Assembly (NCBI GenBank): GCA_023403845.1
Contig: JAEYDL010000002.1
Coordinates: forward strand, 1 to 64,000
Length of the DNA: 64,000 nucleotides
Origin: Pseudomonadota bacterium
Lineage (GTDB): Bacteria; Desulfobacterota; Desulfovibrionia; Desulfovibrionales; Desulfovibrionaceae
Reading direction: 5' to 3'
A model generated the notes under the pieces. That model was not told the origin of the DNA. It made no database searches and saw only the letters and a program-made list of their open reading frames with translations. Shown in pieces: positions 45,194 through 55,199 of this stretch (positions within the stretch are counted from its first letter, which is position 1; each line of letters opens with the position of its first letter). Both the position numbers and the translations under genes were made by a program.

Positions 45194-48100
45194 GTGGAAT
45201 ATGATGCGTTGATGGCTCGCCTTGCCCGTTGCGGCGAAGAGCGTGTGGATTTGTTGCGTGCCGGGCTCGCCACGCAGGCCCGGATCGGCGCGGACCTGTT
45301 GCGCCGGGGATGCGGGGTAGCATGGGTCGTGCGGGATCGGGACGAGCTGATCGCGGCCCGTTCTCTGCTGACGCTGTTTTCCGCGGAGCTTTCCGCTGCG
45401 GAGAGGATGCCGGATTTCCGTTCCCGCCCCTGGGGGACCCTGGCTCCATTCACGGCCCGTTCTGCTTCTCGTGCGGGCTGGACGGAACGCATGGCAGTGC
45501 TGTATGCGCTGCGCTATGGTCAGGTGAGGGGGCTTGTTCTGACTGCGGATAATCTCTTGCCCCGTCTTGTGCCGCTGAATTTTTTCGAAGGGCAGGAACT
45601 GCCGTTGATTCGAGGAGAGGAGATGTCCCCGGACATGGTTCTGGAGCAGGCCGTGGTGTGGGGATACGAGAGGGTGTCCATGGTCGCCAACCCAGGAGAA
45701 GTGGCGCGGCGCGGCGATATTCTGGACATTATGCCCCCCGGTTATGAAAAGCCGTTGCGGTTTGATTTTTTTGGTGATCTGATTGAGGAAATTCGAGTCT
45801 TCGATCCGGGAACGCAGCGCTCGCGTGATGATCTGGACGAGGCTCTTGTCCTTCCCGTTCACCCTGTGCGTCAGGATGCGACGAGCCGGCGCGGTATGGA
45901 AAAACGCTGGAAAAACCTGCGGCAAAAAGGCCTGTTGAGCGATAACGAGCATTTCGGGCTTACAAGGCTTGCCGAGCAGGGAGATTTCCGTCTGTTGCCG
46001 GGTGGATGTTACGACGCTCCTTCCGTACTTGAGGATTGGCTTCCGAAGAATACGGTCTGGCTTTTGCCAGGACGTCGTGAACTTGAAGACGCTCTGGTTT
46101 CCGCAGATCGGCAGTGGGCGGCGGCTCTGGAGGCGCAGGATGATGAAGGGCGACCCCAGCCGCAGCGCTTGAATCTGAGGACACCGGAAGAGATTGGGAA
46201 CGTGTGGGCGCACGCTACGGTGACGTATGCAGAACCGCTTGTCATGGGGATCGAAAAGAGCGGGGAAGAGTTGCCTGAACGCGGCGTGTCCTCCTTCGCG
46301 GAATTGTTTCCTTCGGCCGTGGAACAGGATCGCCCGTGGCAGACGCTGGTTCATGCCCTGAAGACGTGGCAGGGAAGTAAGCGGCAGACGTTGCTGTGTT
46401 TTTCCGGAGAACGCAGTCGGAACAAGTTCCTGAAACTGGCCGAGCAGGACGGGCTTTTCCCGGCCTTGCGCTATGATCCTGCCGGACAAGGGCTTTTTGC
46501 TTTGCTGGCCCCGTTCAGGGCCGGAGCGGACATGCTGTGGGACGGAGTCCTTGTGCTGGGCGAAGATGTCCTCCAGCCGCATGCGGAAAAGAGTCGGCGG
46601 GTTCCTTCCGGAGCGTTTCGTGGACTCGACAGGCATGACGAACTTGAACCGGGAGATCTGCTTGTACACAGGGACTACGGGATTGCCCGCTTTGGCGGCC
46701 TGCTGCGCATGGAAATGGGAGATACGTCCAATGATTTTCTCCTATTGCATTATGCTGACGACGATCGGCTCTATGTTCCCGTCGACCGGCTGTCGTTGAT
46801 TCAACGTTTCAAGGGCGGGGGAGAAACGCCTCCGACTCTTGACCGTCTGGGCGGCGGCTCATGGCAGTCCGGCAAGGAAAAGGCTCGTAAGGCAATTGAA
46901 AAAATTGCCGAGGACCTGGTGGAAATGTATGCTTGGCGCAAAGTTGCGAAAGGTTTTCGTTATCCGCCCCTTGGCGAGCTGTACCGGGAATTCGAGGCTT
47001 CGTTCGGCTTCGAGGAGACGCCGGATCAGGCGCGAGCCATTCAGGATGTGCTCGGCGACATGGAAAAGCCTGTTCCCATGGACCGTCTGGTCTGCGGGGA
47101 TGTGGGCTTCGGCAAGACAGAGGTGGCTCTGCGAGCCGCGTTTCGCGCAGCCGCTGCAGGAAAGCAGGTTGCGTTGCTGTGTCCCACGACCGTTCTTGCC
47201 GAACAGCATTATCAGACCTTTCGTTCCCGACTGTCGGGATTTGCGATCAATGTCGGTTTGTTGAGTCGTTTCGTTTCCCATCAGAAGCAGAAAGAGGTCC
47301 TGAAGGCTGCGGCATCCGGGCAGATCGACGTGCTTATCGGTACGCATCGGTTGCTGTCTGACGATGTTTCCCTCCCGAATCTGGGACTGCTTATCCTGGA
47401 TGAAGAACAGCGTTTCGGCGTCAGGCATAAGGAAAAGCTTAAAAAAATAAAGAAGAACGTAGACGCCCTGACCTTGACGGCTACGCCCATTCCACGCACG
47501 CTTCAGCTTTCTATGTCCGGTGTGCGGGAGCTTTCGGTCATCGAGACGGCCCCTCCGGAACGCAAACCCGTCTCCACATCCATTTTGGAGAGAGACAAGG
47601 CTGCGCTGCGTTCGATTATCGAACGCGAGCTTGCCCGGGACGGGCAGGTTTTCTGGGTTTACAACCGAGTACAGGGGCTTGAACGAGTCGTTGAATTTGT
47701 GCGCGAACTGACGCCGCAGGCTCGCATAGGCATGGCGCACGGCCAGATGCCGGAGAAAAAGCTGGAAGAAACCATGCATGCGTTCTGGCACGGAGAGCTG
47801 GATATCCTGGTATGCACGGCCATCGTCGAATCCGGTCTGGATTTCCCTCGCGCCAATACTCTGATTGTGGATCAGGCCCAGATGTTCGGTCTGGGACAGC
47901 TGTATCAGTTGCGCGGTCGGGTGGGGCGGTCTGACAGGCAGGCCTTTGCCTGTTTCGTCGTCTCGGATCTGAACCGCTTGCCGGAAGCGACGCGGGAACG
48001 CTTGCGCATCATTCTTGACCTTGATTATCTGGGAGCCGGATTTCAGATTGCCATGGAGGATCTCCGTTTGCGCGGAGCCGGCAATATCCTGGGAGAAGTC

Positions 48101-48649
48101 CAGTCCGGGCACATGAGCCGGGTAGGACTGGATCTTTATCTGGAAATGCTGGAACAGGCCGTCAACAAAATCAAGGGTGAGGGCGGTCCTTTTCAGGTGG
48201 AAACCGAACTGAATCTTGCCCTGACCGCGCATATTCCGGAAAATTACATCACGGACGGTCGGGAACGGCTTCGCTGGTACAAGCGGCTTTCTTCCGCTCC
48301 TGATGCGCAGACGCGCCGGGAACTGGAGCTGGAATTGAGGGATCGGTTCGGAGCCCTGCCGGCAGAGCTTGAAGTTTTCATAGCTGTGCTGGAGCTGAAG
48401 CAGTTTCTGGGTCGGGCACAGGCCGTGCGGGCCGACGTGCATCCAGATCATCTGCGTATCGTCTGGGATGAACGACAGACAGCCATTGTTCCCGAACGGC
48501 TTGTCCCCTTTCTGGCGGCTCAGGCCGGGAAGGCAAAGGTTTCCCCTCCTGCGACACTGGATCTGAAACTGGCCCCAGAGCTGGCGATCCCCGCCCGTTT
48601 GGACGCGGCACGTCTGGCTCTCGGCGCTCTGGTGAATCTGCCCGATTGA
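45194..48649 (+). CDS. mfd: transcription-repair coupling factor
   Basis: An 1151-aa SF2 translocase that removes stalled RNA polymerase and recruits UvrA. In order: UvrB-like domains 1-2, the polymerase-interacting domain (LEPGDLLVHRDYGIARFGGLL), the translocase with Walker A CGDVGFGKTEVALRAAF, the DEEQ box (LLILDEEQRFGVRHKE), LTLTATPIPRT and the motif VI region QLRGRVGRSDRQAFACF, and the C-terminal TRCF domain. Start taken at the GTG at 45194 because GAGG lies 7 bases before it; a TTG at 45188 is also in frame. First gene of the mfd-recO-glyQS neighbourhood. Confidence 0.95.
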   Translation: MEYDALMARLARCGEERVDLLRAGLATQARIGADLLRRGCGVAWVVRDRDELIAARSLLTLFSAELSAAERMPDFRSRPWGTLAPFTARSASRAGWTERMAVLYALRYGQVRGLVLTADNLLPRLVPLNFFEGQELPLIRGEEMSPDMVLEQAVVWGYERVSMVANPGEVARRGDILDIMPPGYEKPLRFDFFGDLIEEIRVFDPGTQRSRDDLDEALVLPVHPVRQDATSRRGMEKRWKNLRQKGLLSDNEHFGLTRLAEQGDFRLLPGGCYDAPSVLEDWLPKNTVWLLPGRRELEDALVSADRQWAAALEAQDDEGRPQPQRLNLRTPEEIGNVWAHATVTYAEPLVMGIEKSGEELPERGVSSFAELFPSAVEQDRPWQTLVHALKTWQGSKRQTLLCFSGERSRNKFLKLAEQDGLFPALRYDPAGQGLFALLAPFRAGADMLWDGVLVLGEDVLQPHAEKSRRVPSGAFRGLDRHDELEPGDLLVHRDYGIARFGGLLRMEMGDTSNDFLLLHYADDDRLYVPVDRLSLIQRFKGGGETPPTLDRLGGGSWQSGKEKARKAIEKIAEDLVEMYAWRKVAKGFRYPPLGELYREFEASFGFEETPDQARAIQDVLGDMEKPVPMDRLVCGDVGFGKTEVALRAAFRAAAAGKQVALLCPTTVLAEQHYQTFRSRLSGFAINVGLLSRFVSHQKQKEVLKAAASGQIDVLIGTHRLLSDDVSLPNLGLLILDEEQRFGVRHKEKLKKIKKNVDALTLTATPIPRTLQLSMSGVRELSVIETAPPERKPVSTSILERDKAALRSIIERELARDGQVFWVYNRVQGLERVVEFVRELTPQARIGMAHGQMPEKKLEETMHAFWHGELDILVCTAIVESGLDFPRANTLIVDQAQMFGLGQLYQLRGRVGRSDRQAFACFVVSDLNRLPEATRERLRIILDLDYLGAGFQIAMEDLRLRGAGNILGEVQSGHMSRVGLDLYLEMLEQAVNKIKGEGGPFQVETELNLALTAHIPENYITDGRERLRWYKRLSSAPDAQTRRELELELRDRFGALPAELEVFIAVLELKQFLGRAQAVRADVHPDHLRIVWDERQTAIVPERLVPFLAAQAGKAKVSPPATLDLKLAPELAIPARLDAARLALGALVNLPD

Positions 48650-48731
48650 GAGTGAGCGCGCGGATGGCATTTCCTTTCGAGGTGGGGTGATCTTCAATGG
48701 AGACAGGGCGTCTCATCCGGAGAGGGCGTCG

Positions 48732-48760
48732 TTGCAAGTTCGTATGAAAAAGCTTATGCT
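48732..48760 (+). promoter_or_regulatory. candidate sigma70 promoter upstream of the SurA-like gene
   Basis: TTGCAA and TATGCT separated by 17 bases. The leader downstream contains a CCCCCG-CATGT-CGGGGG hairpin (48785-48801) and runs about 145 bases to the start codon. Confidence 0.42.
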
Positions 48761-48915
48761 TCTCCAACCTTGTCGAGAGAAAGGCCCCCGCATGTCGGGG
48801 GACGTGATGGAGGCCCCTCAACTCTGTGGATTCGCCTGCCGTTCGATGGCGTGGAAAAGGGGCGTTGAACCTTTTCAAGCATGATTCCCCCCCCTCTTTT
48901 ACAGGAGTTTTTTCG

Positions 48916-49842
48916 GTGCGTTTGTTGAGCATTCTTTGTTTGCTTGTCCTGCTGGCCTGCGTACCGGCTCAGGCCGCCCCGCTGGGTAGTGTCGCCGCCG
49001 TCGTCAACGGCGAGATGATTACGCGGTACGATCTTGATGCGGAAGTGGAGCCCGAGGCTCTGAGGCAGGGGATTGATCCCAGGAATCCTGCCAATGCTGC
49101 AAAGCTGGATCAGCTTCGGCGGCAGGTGCTGGACAGAATGATCAACGGTATCATCCTGACCCAGGAAGCCAAGCGGATGAAGGTCTCTGTGGGGGACAAC
49201 GAGGTTGATGAGGAAATGCAGCGTTTTCTCTCTCGCAGCAAGCTCACCCCCGAAGAATTTCAGCGGCAGTTGCAGATGCAGCGCACGACCGAAAAGGCGT
49301 TCAAGAAGCGGATTTATGACAGCATCCTGCGTAACAGGCTTCTTGCGACCATGGTTGGACGCAAGGTCATTGTAACAAAAGAAGAAATTGCAGCATACTA
49401 CGAACAGCACCATGAAACCTTCAAGAGCAACCAGCGTGCCCGGTTCGCCATTCTTGTGTATCCGCCCAATGAAAATGCCGAAAAATTTGCTTCACGCATT
49501 CAGTCCGGAGCCACTTCGTTCGAAAACGTAGTTCGTGCGGTTTCCGTTGGGCCGCGCGCGCAGGAAGGCGGAGATGTCGGTGCTGTGGACTGGACGGATC
49601 TGGACCCGGCCTGGAGAGAGAGGCTGAGCGCTCTGAGTCCGGGACAGGTTTCTCCGCTTTTTGATTTGAACGGACTGAAGGCACAGTTGAAGCTGCTGGC
49701 CCTGGAGTCCGGAAGTGGTCAGAGTCTGGAAGAAGCCGCTCCACAGATCGAGAGAATATTGAGAGAACCCAAGTTGCAGGAGCGTTTCGTCGAATATAAT
49801 GAGCAACTGCGCAAGCGCGCCGTCGTTGAAATTCGGCTCTAG
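48916..49842 (+). CDS. SurA-like periplasmic chaperone / PpiC-type peptidyl-prolyl isomerase
   Basis: A 308-aa exported protein. GTG start with AGGAG eight bases upstream; signal peptide RLLSILCLLVLLACVPAQA. The SurA N-domain follows (VAAVVNGEMITRYDLDAEV...VLDRMINGIILTQEAKRMKV) and then one parvulin domain (ARFAILVYPP...GGDVGAVDWTDLDPAWRERLSALSPGQVS). It assists folding of envelope proteins. LLAC in the signal resembles a lipobox but has Leu at -2, so cleavage after AQA is more likely. Shares its neighbourhood with the RodZ-like gene 55 bases on. Confidence 0.88.
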   Translation: MRLLSILCLLVLLACVPAQAAPLGSVAAVVNGEMITRYDLDAEVEPEALRQGIDPRNPANAAKLDQLRRQVLDRMINGIILTQEAKRMKVSVGDNEVDEEMQRFLSRSKLTPEEFQRQLQMQRTTEKAFKKRIYDSILRNRLLATMVGRKVIVTKEEIAAYYEQHHETFKSNQRARFAILVYPPNENAEKFASRIQSGATSFENVVRAVSVGPRAQEGGDVGAVDWTDLDPAWRERLSALSPGQVSPLFDLNGLKAQLKLLALESGSGQSLEEAAPQIERILREPKLQERFVEYNEQLRKRAVVEIRL

Positions 49843-49897
49843 CCCGTCAGTTCCCCAAAATACGGACATCCCGTCGAACGGGAAGGATATATCCGGC

Positions 49898-50791
49898 ATG
49901 GAAGAAAAGGAAACTGGTTTGACTTTGGCTGATCTTGGTCATCTTTTGCGGGAAGAGCGTATTCGACGTGGCCTTTCCGTAGAGGCGATTGCCGACCAGC
50001 TCAAGATCACCTCCCGGGTTGTGCGGGCGATTGAGGATGGAGACGCAGAGTCCATGCCCCATGCGGTCTATGCTCGCGGCTTCATCCGGTCGTATGCCGG
50101 ACTGCTGGGCATTGAAGAGGGGCTTGTCCGGGAGGTCTGCGCTGCGCTGAAGGACCTCGACGAGGAACCTCTGGTGCAGGAATCTTTGGATATTGCTTCT
50201 CCAAGATCCCGTTCTTCCTCCAGAATCCCGTGGTTTACGGTTTTGCTCTGCCTGATTTTCATTCTTGGGGGAATCTGGTATTTCAGAGACAGACTTCCTC
50301 TTGGACCTCTGTCGTCAGTAGGCAAGGTGGCGGAACAGGTCGCGCCGCCTGCGGAGCCTTTCGTGCCTGAAGAAGCGGTCGTTGCACCATTCTCGGAATC
50401 TTCCGTCGATGTTTCTGGAACTGAGCCGGTTGTTTCCGGAGAAGGGGAGACCGTCTCTGATATGCCGACCGATGATGCGGCTGTTTCTCCTGCATCCGTT
50501 CCAGAGGCTGCGGAGGAAGACGTTCGCGAGTCCGCGGTTCCCGCCGGGCACAGTGTCGTCGTTTCGGCCGTTGCGGAATGCTGGATGCACACGACGGCTG
50601 ATGGAAAGAATATCAGCCAGCGGACGATGCGGAAGGGCGAATCCGTAACGGTGACATTTACGGACAGGCTTGTGCTGAAGCTGGGCAATGCCGGCGGCGT
50701 CCGCATTGTTTATGACGGGCGGGATGTCGCTCAGGTGGGGAAACCGGGTCAGGTCAGGACGATTGTTTTTCCCCAGGATGCCCAGAACTGA
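49898..50791 (+). CDS. RodZ-like helix-turn-helix membrane protein
   Basis: A 297-aa bitopic protein. Residues 10-80 are a RodZ-type HTH_25 domain (LGHLLREERIRRGLSVEAIADQLKITSRVVRAIEDGD), residues about 110-130 a transmembrane segment (WFTVLLCLIFILGGIWYF), then an acidic Ser/Val/Pro linker and a C-terminal DUF4115 domain (ECWMHTTADGKNISQRTMRKGE). RodZ links MreB to the cell-shape machinery. The DNA-binding Arg/Ser residues are partly kept, so gene regulation cannot be excluded. It overlaps no gene and is 3 bases from recO. Confidence 0.86.
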   Translation: MEEKETGLTLADLGHLLREERIRRGLSVEAIADQLKITSRVVRAIEDGDAESMPHAVYARGFIRSYAGLLGIEEGLVREVCAALKDLDEEPLVQESLDIASPRSRSSSRIPWFTVLLCLIFILGGIWYFRDRLPLGPLSSVGKVAEQVAPPAEPFVPEEAVVAPFSESSVDVSGTEPVVSGEGETVSDMPTDDAAVSPASVPEAAEEDVRESAVPAGHSVVVSAVAECWMHTTADGKNISQRTMRKGESVTVTFTDRLVLKLGNAGGVRIVYDGRDVAQVGKPGQVRTIVFPQDAQN

Positions 50792-50794
50792 TTT

Positions 50795-51580
50795 ATGGAA
50801 TGGTCCGATACCGCCCTTGTATTAAGCATGGGACGCTTTCGGGAGTCCGACATCTGGGTCAGGATGCTTACGCGCCGGCACGGCATCGTGTCGGCCTTTG
50901 CATTTGGCGGCAGCCGCAGCCGCAGGCGTTTCGCCGGATGTCTCGATTTGTTCAACGAACTGAGGATCAGTACGCGGACTACCGGCAACGGCATGTATCT
51001 TGCCTTGCAGGAGGGGATACTTGTAAATGGTCCCCGCCGGTTGCGCACGGACTGGAAGCGTCTTGGCATGTTCATGAATTGCGTGCGCTTCACGGAAGCG
51101 CTCGGCGTTCCCCCTGATGGAGCAGCAGGGGCCTTTGCCCTGCTTAAGGACACGCTTCTGCTTCTGGAGCGGGCCGAGAGGGTGGAGGAGTTGCTCCCTG
51201 TTCTGTTTCGTTTGCGTCTGGCCTCCGAGCAGGGGTACGCGCCTGCTCTGGGGGGGTGTTCCGTCTGTGGCCTGGCCACGCCGGAGCAGACGGGGTTTCT
51301 TGTTGCCGACGGGGTTATCGTGTGCGCAAAATGTGCGCCGCCCCGGGGTATGCTTGTGCCGCTGAGTGTCGGAAGCCTTGACGTTCTGCGCCGGGTTCAG
51401 GAAATATCCCCGTTGCACTGGACCTTTGCCGGAGGTGTTGCGGAGGGAGGAGGCGGGGCCGAATCGGAGCGGGGGCCGCTTTCTCCCGCCGAGCGTCGCG
51501 AGTGTGCGAGAGCCGTGGAGGGCTTTGTGCAGTACCATCTGGGACTGATCTGGGACAAGGGGCGGTTCCGCCGCGCGTAG
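50795..51580 (+). CDS. recO: DNA repair protein RecO
   Basis: A 261-aa RecF-pathway mediator. N-terminal OB fold (DTALVLSMGRFRESDIWVRMLTRRHGIVSAFAFGGSRSRRRFAGCLD) and a Cys4 zinc site (CSVCGL and CAKCAP). RecO loads RecA with RecR. Starts 3 bases after the RodZ-like gene. Sequence diverges from typical RecO after residue 200 with a Gly/Glu-rich insert. Confidence 0.9.
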   Translation: MEWSDTALVLSMGRFRESDIWVRMLTRRHGIVSAFAFGGSRSRRRFAGCLDLFNELRISTRTTGNGMYLALQEGILVNGPRRLRTDWKRLGMFMNCVRFTEALGVPPDGAAGAFALLKDTLLLLERAERVEELLPVLFRLRLASEQGYAPALGGCSVCGLATPEQTGFLVADGVIVCAKCAPPRGMLVPLSVGSLDVLRRVQEISPLHWTFAGGVAEGGGGAESERGPLSPAERRECARAVEGFVQYHLGLIWDKGRFRRA

Positions 51581-51640
51581 ATGAATACGGTCTGCGCGAC
51601 GTTTTTGAAATAAAGAGATGTCGGAGAGTATGGAGGAAGC

Positions 51641-52516
51641 ATGTATTTTCAAGATGTGATTCTGACCCTGCAGCGCTACTGGGCAAGCAGGGGATGTGTC
51701 GTCGCCCAGCCCATGGATATCGAATGCGGCGCAGGCACATTCAATCCGTCCACGTTTTTGCGCGTTATCGGGCCGGAACCGTGGAGGGTGGCTTATGTGG
51801 AACCTTCCCGCCGTCCGACTGACGGTCGGTACGGGGAAAATCCCAACCGCCTCCAGCACTATTTTCAGTTTCAGGTTATTCTGAAACCCTCTCCGGACGA
51901 TGTGCTCGACCTGTATTTGGGCAGCCTTCGGGCACTGGGCATTCATGCCGAGGAACATGATATTCGGTTTGTGGAGGATGACTGGGAATCACCCACTCTT
52001 GGAGCCTGGGGACTGGGTTGGGAAGTCTGGCTAAACGGGATGGAAGTTTCCCAGTTTACATATTTCCAGCAGGTCGGCGGCATTGATTTGAAGCCGGTCA
52101 GTTCCGAGATCACCTACGGTCTTGAGCGTCTGACCATGTATCTGCAGGGGAAGGATTCCGTGTATGATCTCGCCTGGAATGAACATGTGACTTATGGGCA
52201 GATCTATCACCGGAACGAGGTGGAACAGTCCCGTTACAATTTCGATGAAAGCAATGCGGCGATGCACCTTGCTCACTTCAACGATTTTGAAGCAGAGTGC
52301 CTGCGGCTGACGGACCTGGGATTGCTCTGGCCTGCCTACGACTATTGCCTCAAATGTTCTCATACTTTTAATCTTCTGGATGCCCGGGGCGCGATTTCCA
52401 TTACCGAGCGCACGGCCTATATTGGGCGAGTTCGCACGCTGGCCTCCGCGGTCGCGCGTCTGTACGCCGCTCAGCGTGAAGAAATGGGGTATCCCATGCT
52501 CGGAGGGAACAAGTAA
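51641..52516 (+). CDS. glyQ: glycyl-tRNA synthetase alpha subunit
   Basis: A 291-aa class II synthetase subunit; FQDVILTLQRYWASRGCVVAQPMDIECGAGTFNPSTFLR...AYVEPSRRPTDGRYGENPNRLQHYFQFQV is diagnostic. Forms the alpha2beta2 enzyme with GlyS. Its stop codon shares one base with the glyS start (TAATG). Confidence 0.97.
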   Translation: MYFQDVILTLQRYWASRGCVVAQPMDIECGAGTFNPSTFLRVIGPEPWRVAYVEPSRRPTDGRYGENPNRLQHYFQFQVILKPSPDDVLDLYLGSLRALGIHAEEHDIRFVEDDWESPTLGAWGLGWEVWLNGMEVSQFTYFQQVGGIDLKPVSSEITYGLERLTMYLQGKDSVYDLAWNEHVTYGQIYHRNEVEQSRYNFDESNAAMHLAHFNDFEAECLRLTDLGLLWPAYDYCLKCSHTFNLLDARGAISITERTAYIGRVRTLASAVARLYAAQREEMGYPMLGGNK

Positions 52517-54603
52517 TGTCCATGTTCATTCTTGAAATCGGAACTGAAGAGTTGCCCGCACGTTTTTTGCCGGGTCTGGAAAAGGAACTGACCGAGCGTT
52601 TTTCTCTTGCGCTTGGAGAGGCCGGATATGAGAACGTGACTCTGTCGGTCCATGCTACACCGCGTCGTTCCGTGACGACAGTGGAGGGGTTGGAGGCCAT
52701 TCAGCCGGTCAAGGAAGAGCTGGTCATGGGACCGCCCGCCAGAATTGCCTTTGACGCCGCCGGTAATCCCACGAAGGCGGCGGAGGGATTTGCGCGGACG
52801 CTCGGACTGGACGTATCCATGCTGGGTCGAGAGAAAACGGAAAAGGGCGAGTACCTTTCCGGCGTCAAGAAAACCGGTGGCGTACCGACCGTGGACGTTC
52901 TGGCCGCTCTATGTCCGGCCATAATTGGTGCCCTGCCGTTTGCCAAGCGGATGCACTGGGGAAATGGAGATTTTGCCTTTGCCCGTCCTGTCCGGTGGAT
53001 TCTGGCACTGTTTGATTCCGATATCGTGTCTTTCGAGGTCGGGGGCGTGCATTCAGGTCGGGAAACGCACGGACATCGCGTCATGGGGCCTGGTCCGTTC
53101 GTTGTCGAGAAGGCGGCGGACTATGCGTCGCTGATCGAACTCAAGGGACATGTGCAGCTGAGTTCCGAAGGCCGCCGTTCCGTGATCATCAGTGAAGGCA
53201 ACCGGATTGCCGAGGCCGCTGGAGGCCGCATCATCTGGATCTCCAGTCTGCTGGATGAAGTTCAGGGGCTTGTGGAATGCCCCGTGCCGCTGCTGGGGGA
53301 CATTGATTCCTCGTATCTTGAGCTGCCTCGGGAAGTGCTGCTCACCAGCATGCAGTCGCACCAGAAAAGTTTTGGCGTGGAGAATGAGGCGGGAGAGCTG
53401 TTGCCGCATTTTCTGACCGTGCTGAACTTGCATCCCAAGGACCTCTCCGTAGTCAAGAGAGGGTGGGAAAGGGTTCTTCGGGCCCGACTTGAGGATGGCC
53501 GGTTCTTCTGGAGAACGGACCTTGAAAGTTCATTTGACGACTGGCTGAACAAGCTGGACGACGTGATCTTTCTTGCCCCGTTGGGGAGCATGGGGGAAAA
53601 GACCCGCCGGATCAGCTCCCTTTGCAGCTGGCTGGCTGAACAGGTCGGAGCCGACCCGGATCAGGCCGCACGAGCCGGACGTCTGTCCAAGGCTGATCTG
53701 ATGTCGGAGATGGTGGGTGAATTCGATACGCTCCAGGGGATCATGGGCGGTATTTACGCCCGCCGCAAGGGCGAAACCGAAGCTGTGGCCGCCGCTCTTG
53801 CCGAGCAGTATCTGCCGTCCGGCCCGGATACTCCGGTACCCGCTACCGAACTCGGTTCCCTGTTGTCCATCGCCGACAAGGCCGATACACTGGTCGGCTG
53901 CTTCGGCCTTGGCATGATTCCCACGGGCGCCGCCGATCCCTATGCCCTGCGCCGTTGCGCTCTGGGCATCGCTCGCATCATGCTGGACAAGGGATATCGC
54001 TTTGATGTTCGGGAACTTTTCGCAGAGGCCCAGAAGCTGTACGGAGATCGGAAGTGGAAATTCGCTCCCGCAGATGCTCTGGACAGGCTGGAAGAATTTT
54101 TTGTCGCGCGCGTCAAGAATTTCTTCCTGACCTCCGGACATGAAACTCTGCTTGTAGAGGCTGTCGTTTCCGTAAATCCGGACAGAGTCTGGGAAGTCGG
54201 GCAACGTCTCGCTGCTCTGGAACGTATGAGCCGCAAGGAAGATTTTCCGCAGGCCGTGCAGACCTTCAAACGTGTGGCCAATATCATCCGCAAGCAGGGC
54301 ACTGGAGCAGGGGTGGATCTGACCGGCGTCTGGAATCCCGTACTGCTGGAGGAGGCCGCCGAGCGGACTCTGGCAGAACGTATTTCAGTCCTTGGTGAGG
54401 CTTTTGATGCCGGGCTGAAAAGCGATGACTACGACGGTCTTTTTGAGCTGCTGGCCGCATTGCGTCCCGACGTGGACGAGCTGTTTGACAAGGTCATGGT
54501 CATGTGCGACGACTTGGACCTGCGCGCCAATCGTTTGAACATGCTGAAGGCGCTGACATTGCGTATGGACAGGCTGGCGGATTTTTCCGCTTTGCAGATG
54601 TAA
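52516..54603 (+). CDS. glyS: glycyl-tRNA synthetase beta subunit
   Basis: A 695-aa tRNA-binding subunit; LEIGTEELPARFLPGLEKELTERF at the start, an HD-like middle, and the C-terminal anticodon-binding DALR region (DLRANRLNMLKAL). Followed by hairpin TTTCCGCGG / CCGCGGAAA (54611-54642) that may end or attenuate the transcript before rpsT. Confidence 0.97.
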   Translation: MSMFILEIGTEELPARFLPGLEKELTERFSLALGEAGYENVTLSVHATPRRSVTTVEGLEAIQPVKEELVMGPPARIAFDAAGNPTKAAEGFARTLGLDVSMLGREKTEKGEYLSGVKKTGGVPTVDVLAALCPAIIGALPFAKRMHWGNGDFAFARPVRWILALFDSDIVSFEVGGVHSGRETHGHRVMGPGPFVVEKAADYASLIELKGHVQLSSEGRRSVIISEGNRIAEAAGGRIIWISSLLDEVQGLVECPVPLLGDIDSSYLELPREVLLTSMQSHQKSFGVENEAGELLPHFLTVLNLHPKDLSVVKRGWERVLRARLEDGRFFWRTDLESSFDDWLNKLDDVIFLAPLGSMGEKTRRISSLCSWLAEQVGADPDQAARAGRLSKADLMSEMVGEFDTLQGIMGGIYARRKGETEAVAAALAEQYLPSGPDTPVPATELGSLLSIADKADTLVGCFGLGMIPTGAADPYALRRCALGIARIMLDKGYRFDVRELFAEAQKLYGDRKWKFAPADALDRLEEFFVARVKNFFLTSGHETLLVEAVVSVNPDRVWEVGQRLAALERMSRKEDFPQAVQTFKRVANIIRKQGTGAGVDLTGVWNPVLLEEAAERTLAERISVLGEAFDAGLKSDDYDGLFELLAALRPDVDELFDKVMVMCDDLDLRANRLNMLKALTLRMDRLADFSALQM

Positions 54604-54610
54604 GAATTCG

Positions 54611-54642
54611 TTTCCGCGGGGGTAGGCTGCACTCCGCGGAAA
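54611..54642 (+). terminator. hairpin between glyS and rpsT
   Basis: TTTCCGCGG and CCGCGGAAA are perfect 9-base arms over a 14-base loop, beginning 7 bases after the glyS stop. The run that follows is TACTCC, not Ts, so it is a weak terminator or stability element. Confidence 0.45.
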
Positions 54643-54799
54643 TACTCCTTCAATCAAAACCTTGACGAGTGTTCCCAGATCGGTATCCCGGTTTGTCGTG
54701 AAAGGCTTGACTGAGGACGATAAAGAAGCTAAGGACATCAATTCAAACCGTAACTACGCCGCGTCTCGAACGCAGCAAGACGTACCCGGAGGGAACATC

Positions 54800-55072
54800 G
54801 TGGCGAATCACAAGTCTGCTATCAAACGTCATAAGCAGAGCGTCAAGCGCGCTGCCCGCAATCGTGCCGTAAAAACCCGTGTCCGCAACGTGGTGAAGTC
54901 CGTTCGCGCCGCTATAAAGTCCAACGATCAGGAAACTGCCGCTCAGCTGCTGAGCGCGGCAACCTCTTCTCTGGACAAGGCTGCGACCAAGGGCGTCATT
55001 CACTGGAAGAAGGCTGCCCGTAAGATTTCTCGTCTCGCCAAGGCCCTGAACGCGGCCAAGGCTTCTGCCTAA
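54800..55072 (+). CDS. rpsT: 30S ribosomal protein S20
   Basis: A 90-aa basic protein; ANHKSAIKRHKQSVKRAARNRAVKTRVRN and IHWKKAARKISRLAKALN are the S20 signature. Starts at GTG (54800) with a strong GGAGGG site; the open frame upstream belongs to the leader. The leader (54643-54799) holds TTGACG-N16-TATCCC (54662-54689) as a weak promoter candidate. Terminator follows at 55094. Confidence 0.96.
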   Translation: MANHKSAIKRHKQSVKRAARNRAVKTRVRNVVKSVRAAIKSNDQETAAQLLSAATSSLDKAATKGVIHWKKAARKISRLAKALNAAKASA

Positions 55073-55093
55073 GCGGCTTACGCAACGGCGTAT

Positions 55094-55130
55094 AAAACAG
55101 CACCGTCTCGCAGGGGACGGTGCTGTTTTA
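55094..55130 (+). terminator. terminator of rpsT
   Basis: AAAACAGCACCGTC and GACGGTGCTGTTTT form a perfect 14-base stem over 8 bases, starting 22 bases after the stop and ending in TTTTA. Confidence 0.92.
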
Positions 55131-55199
55131 TCGTATGGAGAAAAACTCCCGCTATGCGGGAGGTTCTGAAAAGCTTACAGCTTTGCCATATGAGTAAAG

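Noticed and set aside
45035..46669. 544-codon minus-strand frame opposite the start of mfd
   Set aside because: Antisense shadow; no ribosome site and no recognisable motif.
46859..48697. 612-codon open frame on the minus strand opposite mfd
   Set aside because: It is a shadow of mfd in a GC-biased frame; mfd has all helicase motifs and this frame resembles no family.
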